This document shows positions 27,840-36,334 of a stretch of DNA of 64,000 nucleotides, one piece after another (the stretch's first letter is position 1; every line of letters starts with the position of its first letter). Both the position numbers and the translations under genes were made by a program. Below the pieces are notes generated by a model. It did not search any database. It was not told the DNA's origin and saw nothing but the letters and a program-made list of their open reading frames with translations. Source of the DNA: Thermoplasmata archaeon (GTDB taxonomy: Archaea > Thermoplasmatota > Thermoplasmata > Thermoplasmatales > Thermoplasmataceae); NCBI GenBank assembly GCA_021794355.1, contig JAJYRA010000029.1:42496-106495 (forward strand), in the 5' to 3' direction.

Positions 27840-29420
27840 ATGAATTTGAGGAATGACGTTTATCACTCGGTGAGAAAAAAGTTTACCCTTAAGATTATAA
27901 TAATTCTCTCCCTGATCTCAATACTTATCTTTCCTGCTGTCTTGATAGAGAATTCATCAATCCCTACTTCAGATTCACATATGTTTTTTATGGCAAGTTG
28001 TAAAACTTCCGTAATTAATGGAACCCCTGGAAATGGATCCTTTTCAGAAAGCTATTTTGTGTTGAACTATAACTTAAAACCAGCAGCTAATCTTACAGTG
28101 AGACTGAATACGACTATCTTCCTGATTAACTCCATTAATAAAACAGTCAGTTTTATCTACCCATGCATCAATATGCGAACAGGAAGTGATGGAAATTTTT
28201 CAATTGATTCCAATCAAATTTCAGGATTAATCCCGAAGAGTATGAATCCAAAAGAAACTTTACTGGAAAACTTATTTGTAAATAATTACACGGTTTATAA
28301 TAATTCCAGTCATCTCATAAGCAGTCAAAAGGATAATTGCTTTCGATTTAGGCAGGTTTTCCTATCTGGAGGATTGACCGTTGGTTTCACGAATTCAATT
28401 TTAACAGCCTTCTTACCTTCCGGTGAACTTGGTTATTATGGATTGGCTCCTGTATTTTATGCTTCAGGAGAGACGGGAAAAAGTTACAACCTTTCGTATT
28501 ACTTTTCCAGTGGAAACAAATCCGTAAATCCGAACGTGTCGTTTATGGGAAATGCAAGTTTTAACCATATTTATTCTTTTAACACGGATGAAGCATCCCT
28601 TTTAGCCATGAACGAAAACCCTGAATACCTACATTTTAAAGCAGATAGCTCCCCGGTAAATGTTTCATTTTATAGCAGTTTAACCTCTTTTCAGAATGGG
28701 ATAAGTATAGGTAGCTTATTTTCATCTGGAGGATCGGAAATAATGCTTTTGGTGGTTGTATTCATGGTTATCATTCTTTTTACCCCCATGTTCAACCCTT
28801 CTGTTTATAAAAGGTATCTTTCTCTGCCAAGGAAAAGGAGTTATATTCTTATAAATGAATTTTTAGCTTCTCTCGTTGCAATGTCAATTTTTGAAGGTGG
28901 GGCGTTTATAGCAACTTCCATATTGAGTTCCGTTATTTTTCATCATACGCTTTCAGACTTGGCCTTTTTATATATTTATTTATTCAGCATAGCCGCCTTT
29001 GTAGTATTCTCGTCTCTATATACCATTTTGTGCAGTTATTTTGTTGGAAATAATTTGGCTAAAACAGGTTTAACCATATTTCTAATCATAGGATACCCCA
29101 TAATTGATTCGATTGCCAAGGCACTCATAGAACTGTCATCCATAGCTGGTTTACCTCCTTTTTTGCTTAACGCGCCTATTAATGATCTTTACAAACCCCT
29201 CCTTGACAGCATAAGAACCTATAACCTACTGAGTGGGTTATTGCCTGTTCTTAATGTTGAGGAATTAAATAAGTACCTATTAAGAACTCCCGCAACCGGA
29301 GTTGTAATGCTCAATCATTTATCCATATTTGACCTGAGCCCATTTATTTTCCTGTCATCAATAATTTCAATCTCCCTTGCTTTGTTTTATTTATCGGTAA
29401 GACGGCTCAATAGGTATTAA
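27840..29420 (+). CDS. ABC-2-type permease-like protein, paralogue 3
   Basis: Third tandem paralogue (526 residues). Its first 70 codons follow copy 2, the segment around FKADSSPVNVSF follows copy 1, and ISIGSLFSSGG is unique. The membrane domain is again nearly identical to the others, including the SLPRKRSYIL loop. Near the C-terminus it carries its own substitutions (RTPATGVVML). The downstream spacer is unrelated to those after copies 1 and 2. Function is unknown; an orphan ABC-2-like export or sensing protein is possible. Confidence 0.75.
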   Translation: MNLRNDVYHSVRKKFTLKIIIILSLISILIFPAVLIENSSIPTSDSHMFFMASCKTSVINGTPGNGSFSESYFVLNYNLKPAANLTVRLNTTIFLINSINKTVSFIYPCINMRTGSDGNFSIDSNQISGLIPKSMNPKETLLENLFVNNYTVYNNSSHLISSQKDNCFRFRQVFLSGGLTVGFTNSILTAFLPSGELGYYGLAPVFYASGETGKSYNLSYYFSSGNKSVNPNVSFMGNASFNHIYSFNTDEASLLAMNENPEYLHFKADSSPVNVSFYSSLTSFQNGISIGSLFSSGGSEIMLLVVVFMVIILFTPMFNPSVYKRYLSLPRKRSYILINEFLASLVAMSIFEGGAFIATSILSSVIFHHTLSDLAFLYIYLFSIAAFVVFSSLYTILCSYFVGNNLAKTGLTIFLIIGYPIIDSIAKALIELSSIAGLPPFLLNAPINDLYKPLLDSIRTYNLLSGLLPVLNVEELNKYLLRTPATGVVMLNHLSIFDLSPFIFLSSIISISLALFYLSVRRLNRY

Positions 29421-29710
29421 TTTTTTCAGGGAATGTGAACCTTTCAGGTCTCCTATGGTAAGGTTTCGTTGCGTGACACCCAGCATCATTTCCCATGTTA
29501 ATCATGCCATATTAAATGCTTAATTCCGACCCTTTCATGAACATAACCATTGACAAAATTGAAAATTTGTCCCTGAAGTGGCAAGGAGATCATGGGAACC
29601 AATATGCAATCCCACCGTGAAAAACACTGGAAAATATGGGGATTGAAGGAATTCAATCGTGCCAGATGATGTGCAGCATTTATTTTACATCCTGAAGAAG
29701 TACTAGGGTT

Positions 29711-30646
29711 TCAACCTTCTATCCTCATCTTGGGATGAACCATTTCGGCAATTTTTCTTGCGTTCCTGACCAGCTTTTCGAATTCTTCGAATGTTAACTG
29801 CTGCTTTGAGTCCGATAATGCACTGTCTGGATCGTTATGAACTTCGACCTCAAGCATATCGGCACCTGCGGCAACCGATGCAAGTGCTATGGCTTCAACG
29901 TAGTTCCGGTTTCCCGCCGGGTGGCTTGGATCTGCGCAGATCGGAAGGTGTGTGCGTTCCCTCAGTACAGGAATCGTGCCTGAATCCATCGTAAACCTTG
30001 TTGCGTTGTCGAACCCTCTTGTTCCCCGATAACAGAGAACAATCTTCTCGTTGCCGCCAGAGAGAAGATATTCCGCCGAACTGAGCCACTCGGTTATTGT
30101 ATTGGCCATTCCGTTCTTAAAGAGAACTGGCTGGTTGCGTGAACCTAGAAACTTGAGTAAAGAGAAATTCTGGGCATTCCTGGATCCAATCTGGATCATG
30201 TCCACATCGTTAAATGCTTCATAGTCTGATATGTCCATCAGCTCTGTAACCACAGGAAGGTTGGTGATTTCCTTAGCCTGCTTCAGAATCTTAATTCCGC
30301 TTTTCCCCAGTCCCTGAAATGAATAGGGGGTAGTTCGCGGCTTGAATGCCCCTCCTCGCAGCATGTCTGCTCCAAGTTTTTTAACAGTTTCAGCTATCTC
30401 AAGGGTCTGGTCTTCAGATTCGACAGCGCATGGGCCAGCTGCTATTACCAGGTTCCCATTTCCGATTTTTACCCCGTCAACGGAAACGATTGTATCGGTT
30501 GGCTTTATCTTTCTGGAATTCAGGCCTTCCTGCTTTACCACTGCTATGTTCTCCGGAAACTCCTGAAGCGTGCATTGATCATTTGTAAGAAACAATCGTT
30601 TCCCATATAGAGAAATCTCCTTGAACTCAACAGAGGATTCAAGCAT
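29711..30646 (-). CDS. aroF: DAHP synthase (Phe/Tyr operon copy)
   Basis: 3-deoxy-D-arabino-heptulosonate 7-phosphate synthase, the first step of the shikimate pathway, of the KDO8PS-like class. The catalytic barrel shows [39 protein letters not shown] and ADPSHPAGNR. An N-terminal extension of about 60 residues precedes the barrel. It is absent from the second DAHP synthase at 46927-47706. In Thermotoga a similar extension mediates tyrosine feedback, so this copy may be the regulated one (inference). It is the last gene of an operon with prephenate dehydrogenase and chorismate mutase. Confidence 0.95.
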   Translation of the reverse strand: MLESSVEFKEISLYGKRLFLTNDQCTLQEFPENIAVVKQEGLNSRKIKPTDTIVSVDGVKIGNGNLVIAAGPCAVESEDQTLEIAETVKKLGADMLRGGAFKPRTTPYSFQGLGKSGIKILKQAKEITNLPVVTELMDISDYEAFNDVDMIQIGSRNAQNFSLLKFLGSRNQPVLFKNGMANTITEWLSSAEYLLSGGNEKIVLCYRGTRGFDNATRFTMDSGTIPVLRERTHLPICADPSHPAGNRNYVEAIALASVAAGADMLEVEVHNDPDSALSDSKQQLTFEEFEKLVRNARKIAEMVHPKMRIEG

Positions 30647-30662
30647 GCTCTCCCTAACCAGA

Positions 30663-31349
30663 TCAGTGTTGTATCCAGATGTCGGAACAACGATCGTTTA
30701 ATTCACCTCCTATCTTGTTCATTTTTTCTTCAATGTCCTTCAGGATACGGATCGTGAACGGATTTCTGATTATGGTGTCCATCAAGACTGTTCTATTCTG
30801 CTCCTTACAGATCGAAGCCATTGAATCAAGAATACGCTTGGATCTCGTATTCAGATCAGTGGTACTGCATACCTGATCTGCAAGTAGTGACATTACGTAA
30901 GGTATAACCTGGATCCGAGATATCAATTCATCATGCTCTTCAGCTGTCATGGCCGTTACGGTGAACCCATGGAACAGTTCCCGAACCAGGTCCTCTGAAT
31001 TCTGCGGAGAGATATCGGAAATGAAGGCGATATTCTTCAGTTCTTTGTCTTCAAATGACCCAGGACCAAATAACGGATGAATGCTAATTACCCTATCCTT
31101 GAACCTGAGCATCGAACTTTTGGAAGAGGTCAATTCCATACATGTTACACGAGATGAAAGATGTTCCAGATATTCCACACTGACATCAAAAGGAGTTGCA
31201 ATGATGATCAGGTCTGCCCGATCTAAGACGTCTCCCAGAATACCCACATTATGTTTATCAATGCCTATCAGAGTGTGTGAGGAACCAGATAAAATTTCAC
31301 ATACCGTCGAACCAATTCTACCCCTGCTCCCAATAACGATGATATTCAT
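30663..31349 (-). CDS. tyrA: Prephenate dehydrogenase
   Basis: NAD(P)-dependent oxidoreductase for tyrosine synthesis. The dinucleotide-binding G-x-x-G-x-x-G (G7, G10, G13) opens the protein, followed by an IIATPFDV strand and a helical C-domain with the ISIHPLFGPG motif typical of TyrA. At 228 residues it is shorter than most. Its start overlaps the upstream chorismate mutase gene by 4 nt (ATGA-type coupling), and it is followed 16 nt later by DAHP synthase. Confidence 0.9.
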   Translation of the reverse strand: MNIIVIGSRGRIGSTVCEILSGSSHTLIGIDKHNVGILGDVLDRADLIIIATPFDVSVEYLEHLSSRVTCMELTSSKSSMLRFKDRVISIHPLFGPGSFEDKELKNIAFISDISPQNSEDLVRELFHGFTVTAMTAEEHDELISRIQVIPYVMSLLADQVCSTTDLNTRSKRILDSMASICKEQNRTVLMDTIIRNPFTIRILKDIEEKMNKIGGELNDRCSDIWIQH

Positions 31350-31933
31350 TCATCCACCTCCAGCTTTATGATACGAGACCTATGAAACTCATCAGATAGG
31401 GATGCTGGATCTTTAAAGGATAGATTCCAAATCCTGATGGAACTATCCTGGGTTTGTCTCGAAATCTGGATTCTAAGATCATAGGGCTCTCGACCCTCAT
31501 TAACCACATGAACTCCCTTGCTTACAGCCCTCTGGATAAATGGCAACTCAATGTTTACGTCTGTTAATATCCTGTCACCCGGTAAGCATAAAAACTCTGC
31601 CAGCATTTCCTGCAGTGCTTCTGTTCCCGTTACTGAAGCATCGTGCTTAACGTGTTTGCCAGTACATTCAGACATGATTGTCAATTCAAAGAGTATGTTG
31701 ATAAATCTTTCCTCAATGGGATCACGCACATTCAATCTCTTCAAAACCTGCAATTCCCGGGTTCGATCTCTCAAATCAAGTTTTCTTGCCCTCTTTACCT
31801 GTCCTATGGATTTGCCGAGTTCCAATCTTTCCTTGAACAGGGATAATAGCAATCTACTATTCTCCATGAGTTTTTCCCGCAAGTCCTCGAGGACATCGCT
31901 TTTTTCAATGCCATCACCGATAAAATAAACCAC
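31346..31933 (-). CDS. Chorismate mutase domain protein
   Basis: First gene of the Phe/Tyr operon, 195 residues. Residues about 12-92 form an AroQ-type helical chorismate mutase domain: LREKLMENSRLLLSLFKERL with the key arginine, then IGQVKRARKL and a third helix with RFINILFELTI. The remaining 100 residues, with LPGDRILTDVNIELP, have no recognised domain. Unlike classical P-proteins, no prephenate dehydratase motif is visible. Translation starts at a GTG at 31933. Confidence 0.75.
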   Translation of the reverse strand: MVYFIGDGIEKSDVLEDLREKLMENSRLLLSLFKERLELGKSIGQVKRARKLDLRDRTRELQVLKRLNVRDPIEERFINILFELTIMSECTGKHVKHDASVTGTEALQEMLAEFLCLPGDRILTDVNIELPFIQRAVSKGVHVVNEGREPYDLRIQISRQTQDSSIRIWNLSFKDPASLSDEFHRSRIIKLEVDE

Positions 31934-31947
31934 TTCTTTTCATTTCA

Positions 31948-31968
31948 GTGTGCGTGATATTGTCACAC
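31948..31968 (-). promoter_or_regulatory. Operator-like inverted repeat of aromatic operon
   Basis: GTGTG and CACAC arms separated by 11 nt, one helical turn apart. The repeat sits directly downstream of the TATA-like sequence TTTATAA (31971-31977) and covers the expected transcription start. That position suits a dimeric repressor controlling the chorismate mutase-tyrA-aroF operon. Confidence 0.5.
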
Positions 31969-31970
31969 AT

Positions 31971-31977
31971 TATAAAT
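31971..31977 (-). promoter_or_regulatory. TATA box of chorismate mutase operon
   Basis: TTTATAA on the minus strand, about 41 nt upstream of the GTG start at 31933, predicting a short 5' leader. Confidence 0.5.
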
Positions 31978-32190
31978 TTTTTGCAATTATGAAGTAAATA
32001 ACACTCAACTACGTTCTCAGATCTGCTTTCCGATCTTAACTGATTAACACCTCATTGACCCACTTAAATTTTGTTTGTTCACCTGTTTATAGATCAGGTT
32101 CCCCATATGCCATAGTGATTATCACCTTCCAGAGATAAATTCTGATAGTGAGGCATTCATAAGGTCAGAGTGACCTTTCTGCTCATTGGC

Positions 32191-32541
32191 CTAAAGTGTC
32201 AAAACCATATAGACAATCAGCAGCACTGCAATTAAGAGAACCAGAATCCCTGAAATTACAACAGCCTTCGATGACGGAATGAAAGTTCCAGATACTATAC
32301 TTCTTTTATTTTTTATGAAACTTCTGAGAGCCATTACCTGCATAAACCCTCCAGACACCACTAAAATAATTCCAATGGCTGCAGAAAGTGGAGCAGAGGT
32401 GTTTGGACTGTGTGGAACAAGTTCCTTTATGATAATTCCAAATTTAGCCACGACAAACCCCAATGCCATGACTGCTATTCCCGTTCTCACCCAGGCTAAA
32501 TATGTCCTTTCATTGGCCATATGATCTGTAACAGTTGCCAT
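32191..32541 (-). CDS. DUF202 family membrane protein
   Basis: Small integral membrane protein of 116 residues. It carries the DUF202/YidH signature at the N-terminus (NERTYLAWVRTGIAVMALGFVVAK, residues 10-33), followed by two further helices at about 50-70 and 92-115. The function of the family is unknown. It is a single gene. Confidence 0.9.
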   Translation of the reverse strand: MATVTDHMANERTYLAWVRTGIAVMALGFVVAKFGIIIKELVPHSPNTSAPLSAAIGIILVVSGGFMQVMALRSFIKNKRSIVSGTFIPSSKAVVISGILVLLIAVLLIVYMVLTL

Positions 32542-32669
32542 GTTTTTGTTTGATTCCTTTTCCGTAGTATTGAATTACTAAAAGCTATTTAATTTAACCC
32601 CGATAAAATTGTGTTGTTCCTGGCTCATAAAAAATAATTTCAGTAAAATTTTAATTGAAGAAAGTAAAC

Positions 32670-32996
32670 TCATGATTCTTTCTTCAGATATTTATCAAAA
32701 AGATCATTGAATTGTTTCTCAATTTCACTGATATCCCTGTCCCCTCTTGAAAGCCTGAGCTCACCCAAATATCCTGCCAGATGCATTAATTCAGCAATAA
32801 TCCTATTCTCTTCTTCTATGATCCTCATGTGGCGGCTTGCGTATTTTGAATTGAGTTCCATAAGTTCTTTCATGAGTTCTATTCTTGTTTTCTTAACAAC
32901 ATTTCTTTCACCTTTGCCTGTAAATCCTCTATTTTCTTTAGGTCCATTTTTAGAATCTTTAGCTGTTCTTCCGCCATTTCCACTTTCTCCTGCCAT
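32670..32996 (-). CDS. Coiled-coil protein, downstream frame
   Basis: The reading frame opens at 32996, but the first 35-40 residues are low-complexity and overlap the coding part of another frame (32879-33055). The helical, coiled-coil-like part begins near the ATG at 32873 (MKELMELNSKY) and runs to the stop. The likely real product is therefore about 67 residues, or the C-terminal half of a longer coiled-coil protein joined to the upstream frame by a frameshift. No family is recognised. Confidence 0.5.
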   Translation of the reverse strand: MAGESGNGGRTAKDSKNGPKENRGFTGKGERNVVKKTRIELMKELMELNSKYASRHMRIIEEENRIIAELMHLAGYLGELRLSRGDRDISEIEKQFNDLFDKYLKKES

Positions 32997-33055
32997 TCGT
33001 TCACCTTATTTTTCAACTCCTTCTCATTCAAGCCTGAGAAGTTTTCATTTTCCAT
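32879..33055 (-). CDS. Coiled-coil protein, upstream frame, 58 aa
   Basis: A 58-residue frame beginning MENENFSGLNEKELK and rich in Glu, Lys and Leu with heptad-like spacing, ending in LLRKQE before a TAG. Composition and length of helix suggest it is coding. It overlaps the next frame, and the two helical halves would join into one coiled coil of about 125 residues if a single-base shift were corrected near 32875-32885. It could also be two overlapping genes. Confidence 0.5.
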   Translation of the reverse strand: MENENFSGLNEKELKNKVNEWQEKVEMAEEQLKILKMDLKKIEDLQAKVKEMLLRKQE

Positions 33056-33125
33056 CCTAATCTCATCAGTATCTGAAAATAGGATTCAATCTTTTCCAGA
33101 GAATATATAGATATCATTGAGTTCC

Positions 33126-33437
33126 CTATGGCGGTTATATACAGTTGACACTATAATTATATTTTGTATCATTTCTTATGGAAAACACCGGATTTAGAAG
33201 TAATCAAAATGTATTACGTAATTACCAGTTACACTAACAACTGCAAGAAGACATAAGAGCAAAAGTGAGAAAGAACACTCTGAATCCGGTAGATAAAGCA
33301 ATAGAAACAAAACTCAGTAATTCATTGTCTGATAACGCATACAATGATGAACTGATGGATAAAGCCTATTCATTGTGAAATTTGAGTAATGCCAGTTAGG
33401 AAGGTAAGGTAGAATCAACTAACAATTTCCACCATAG
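33126..33437. mobile_element. MITE-like inverted-repeat element (copy 1)
   Basis: A 312-bp element beginning CTATGGCGGTTATA and ending in CCACCATAG, so its ends are inverted repeats of CTATGGYGG. It is flanked by an exact 8-bp direct repeat, TGAGTTCC, at 33118-33125 and 33438-33445, which is a target-site duplication. A second 312-bp copy lies at 39408-39719. Both contain a conserved but stop-interrupted stretch reading NAYNDELMDKAY, suggesting a remnant of a parent transposon gene. Confidence 0.85.
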
Positions 33438-33501
33438 TGAGTTCCTATGATTTATTATCCAGGTTTACATTTGATAAATACTGACTGGGGAATGGAATAA
33501 T

Positions 33502-34653
33502 ATGGAAGATCGTGGAACAGCTGAGTTGAGAAAATTATTCATAAATGTGGAGAATTCCGTAAATCTTGCAGCATGTAGCCAGGGAGCACTATTGTTTACC
33601 GTCAGAAATTCATTCCAGAAATATCTGGATGATCAGGTAGAGTTTGGGAATCCGTGGGATATCTGGTCCCAAAAAGCAAAGGAGTTTCAGAAGATTATAT
33701 CTAGATTAATAAACGCAAGAGAAGATGAAATTGCGGTTCAATCTTCCGTTTCCTCTTCATATTCTTCTTTGTTGAGTTCTTTTGATTTTAAACCTGGAGA
33801 TAATATTTTGACGAACGATCTTGAGTATCCAACCACCAATTTCATATCTCTGGCCCAGGAAAGAAGAGGTGCAAAAGTAATAACCGTAAGGAACATCAAT
33901 GGGGAGATTTCACCGGAAAATATTGAAGAAAATTTGAATACACATACAAGACTGGTTACTTCCAATCACGTTTCATCGTTAAATGGCTTCAAAATGGATG
34001 TTGAAAACATTGCAAAAAAAGCCCACGAAAATAACTCATTCATATACGTAGATGCGTATCAATCCCTTGGAGCCATGAATGTTGACATAAGAAAGCTGGA
34101 TGTGGATTTTCTTGCATCTGGGACCCTGAAATGGCTTCTGGGAGCATCTGGCGTGGCATTTCTATATGTAAAGGGTGAAATCGCTGAGGGTCTGGAGCCA
34201 ACGGATATTGGTTGGTTTTCACAGAGTAATCCATTCAAATTTGGTGCCAATGAGTTGAATTATGCTGCTGGAGCTAATAGGTTCCAGTCAGGAACATGGT
34301 CCATTCCATCCCTCTATGCTTCAATAGAGGGTGTGAGAACCATAATGGAAGTGGGAGTTAGGAGAATAGAAAGAAAAATAAGGAACCTTACGGATTACAC
34401 CATTCATCAACTTTCCAATCATGGGTTTTCAATTATGACACCCATGGATCATCATAAAAGGGGAGGGATAATAGCAATTAACATGATCTCCCCTGAGAGA
34501 GTTGAGAAAATCCTTAGGGAAAAGTATAAAATATTTACTTCGGCCAGAGGAAACGCCCTGAGAATAGCTCCACATTTTTACAATACCATGGGTGATATTG
34601 ACACTTTTGTTCAAGTGTTGAAGGATAATTTTAGAGACGCCAGACATGCTTGA
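33502..34653 (+). CDS. Class V aminotransferase (cysteine desulfurase-like)
   Basis: PLP-dependent fold-type I enzyme of 383 residues. The cofactor aspartate and following residues appear in VDAYQSLG (D184, Q187), and the Schiff-base lysine is K210 in SGTLKWLLG. The pattern resembles the isopenicillin-epimerase/SufS/kynureninase branch. There is no cysteine-containing activity loop like SufS, so sulfur mobilisation is not certain. It starts 64 nt after the inverted-repeat element and has no operon partner. Confidence 0.85.
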   Translation: MEDRGTAELRKLFINVENSVNLAACSQGALLFTVRNSFQKYLDDQVEFGNPWDIWSQKAKEFQKIISRLINAREDEIAVQSSVSSSYSSLLSSFDFKPGDNILTNDLEYPTTNFISLAQERRGAKVITVRNINGEISPENIEENLNTHTRLVTSNHVSSLNGFKMDVENIAKKAHENNSFIYVDAYQSLGAMNVDIRKLDVDFLASGTLKWLLGASGVAFLYVKGEIAEGLEPTDIGWFSQSNPFKFGANELNYAAGANRFQSGTWSIPSLYASIEGVRTIMEVGVRRIERKIRNLTDYTIHQLSNHGFSIMTPMDHHKRGGIIAINMISPERVEKILREKYKIFTSARGNALRIAPHFYNTMGDIDTFVQVLKDNFRDARHA

Positions 34654-34843
34654 TAACCCTGAAGAAACCTTTACATATATCATATCATGAAAAAAGAGAT
34701 AAGGATCATCAAATTTTAAAAATATGTTCCTTCTGCATTAGGATATTTGTTTCGATTCTAGATTAAACGAACTGATATTCCTTTTTATGGCAAATGGTGG
34801 AAACTATGGTAAAAGAAGATACCAAAAATGACTTATAGGCTTA

Positions 34844-35470
34844 TTGCCTATTATCTGCATGAATAGGTTTGCAGGTGGAGTTATACTGGGAAATAAATTG
34901 CCTGAGACACTTGACAGGGTGTCTGTAAGCTGGTCATGGTACGATAAAATTAATGGAACTGTGGAATGGATTTTTAAAAATAACACCACTGGTATTGAAT
35001 CATTTCTCCTTTTCAGGAACGGCTATTATTTTGGTAATGCATTCTGGCCTGTTTACATAAACAATTCTGAGTTTAACGAAAAATTTGCCATATCCCCATT
35101 ACCCCTGATAGACCAGGGTGCAAGGAATGATAATGCACCACTCTGTGTTGCAGAATTCCCGGATAAGAAGAAGATAGTTTGTTTTCTTTTTACCCTTTCA
35201 CCAGGCCAACAATGGTCAATGCTTGAGGGGGGATTTTCAGAATCTCTTCCACCTTCTGCCTATTCCGTAAGCCTGGCAATAATATCAGGTGCAAGGGATT
35301 ACTGTATCAAATATGATGAGACCCAGGTAAGTGATTGGGATTCCCAAACTGGTACAACATACAAGGGTTATGAGCCAAATCCAAGTACATTCAATACAGT
35401 AAAAGCTACCGTTAAAACTTCATATGTTTCTTTATTTAAAGACATAGTCAGTGATGGTTCCTGTCCCTAA
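34844..35470 (+). CDS. Hypothetical protein, 208 aa
   Basis: Not recognised. The product is rich in aromatic residues, Asn and Ser, with beta-strand character (VSVSWSWYDKINGTVEWIF) and five cysteines, resembling an extracellular protein, but no clear signal peptide is visible. The frame starts at a TTG at 34844; an ATG at 34859 is an alternative. The true N-terminus could have been lost, since the region just upstream is AT-rich and non-coding. Confidence 0.55.
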   Translation: MPIICMNRFAGGVILGNKLPETLDRVSVSWSWYDKINGTVEWIFKNNTTGIESFLLFRNGYYFGNAFWPVYINNSEFNEKFAISPLPLIDQGARNDNAPLCVAEFPDKKKIVCFLFTLSPGQQWSMLEGGFSESLPPSAYSVSLAIISGARDYCIKYDETQVSDWDSQTGTTYKGYEPNPSTFNTVKATVKTSYVSLFKDIVSDGSCP

Positions 35471-36013
35471 TTCAAGGAAATCTGATCAAAAGAGTGAAGA
35501 ATCTTTCAATCCCCTTGAAGTAGTGATGGTGAAGCTTCAATAATTTCTGGATGCCCTAAGATATTATTTATGATATATCGCTTTGTTAAATTCATCTTAT
35601 TCCTAATTTAACAACTTTTCAAATGGATATAAGTCAAGTCTTGTAACTCAAACCGATATCTCTTAACGTTCCACTGACTTTTCTCTTTTCGTTTCTTAGA
35701 GCAGGTTTAAGGTCATTTTTGTGTTAGTTATGTTAAATTTAGTACAATACTTTTGCAATTCACTATAATGAATAAAATTCTAAAGAGTGTAGAATAGGAT
35801 GTCTTCAGGCCATCGTTATGAAAAATTAGGTCTGTAGCTCGCAGACAGCGTAAATATACCGTCCTGGAATTTTATTGAAACCTGAAAATGCAAAACTGTT
35901 GTTAGTACTCAATAGGTTTTTTTGAATAACTTTTTCCATTGATAAAAGTTGAATGTGAAAGAAAACAAAGATGTCAAAATCATCCAGATCTTATTGGAGA
36001 TTTTTATTCTCAG
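35471..36013. other. Gene-free AT-rich region
   Basis: About 540 bases with no credible gene or RNA on either strand. A short hairpin, GTCTG near 35831 pairing with CAGAC seven nucleotides later, is the only local structure noted. Confidence 0.4.
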
Positions 36014-36334
36014 TTACCTGTCCTCAAATTTCATCATTCTTCCATCACCATAGGTTCGGAAATAGTATCTGTAAATCTTATCACCGGATCTTGCCTCACA
36101 TTCCCTTCCCCTGTTATAATTCCCTTCCAAGTTAATATAATCTATGAAGCCCCATCCTGTTCTCTTTTTCACGTTGTTTACCATTGACTCAAAAATATCT
36201 GCGCAGATGTTACAGCAGAAAAAGGTCCTTTCCCCTTCAATATCCCTATAATATTCCCCCCAAGTGGCATCGCACAATGCACATCCTTTTTCATTGTTTG
36301 TTTTTATACATCTCACCCCTTTCCATTCTTGCAT
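36014..36334 (-). CDS. Ta0938-like zinc-binding protein
   Basis: Small protein of 106 residues resembling Ta0938 of Thermoplasma acidophilum, whose structure has been solved but whose function is unknown. Cysteines are arranged as C-A-L-C (about residues 18-21) and CCNIC (about 40-44), a plausible zinc site. The C-terminal half is charged and aromatic (YRYYFRTYGDGRMM). Its start lies inside the end of the upstream gene (44-nt overlap), so it is translated together with the heme-oxygenase-fold protein. Confidence 0.65.
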   Translation of the reverse strand: MQEWKGVRCIKTNNEKGCALCDATWGEYYRDIEGERTFFCCNICADIFESMVNNVKKRTGWGFIDYINLEGNYNRGRECEARSGDKIYRYYFRTYGDGRMMKFEDR

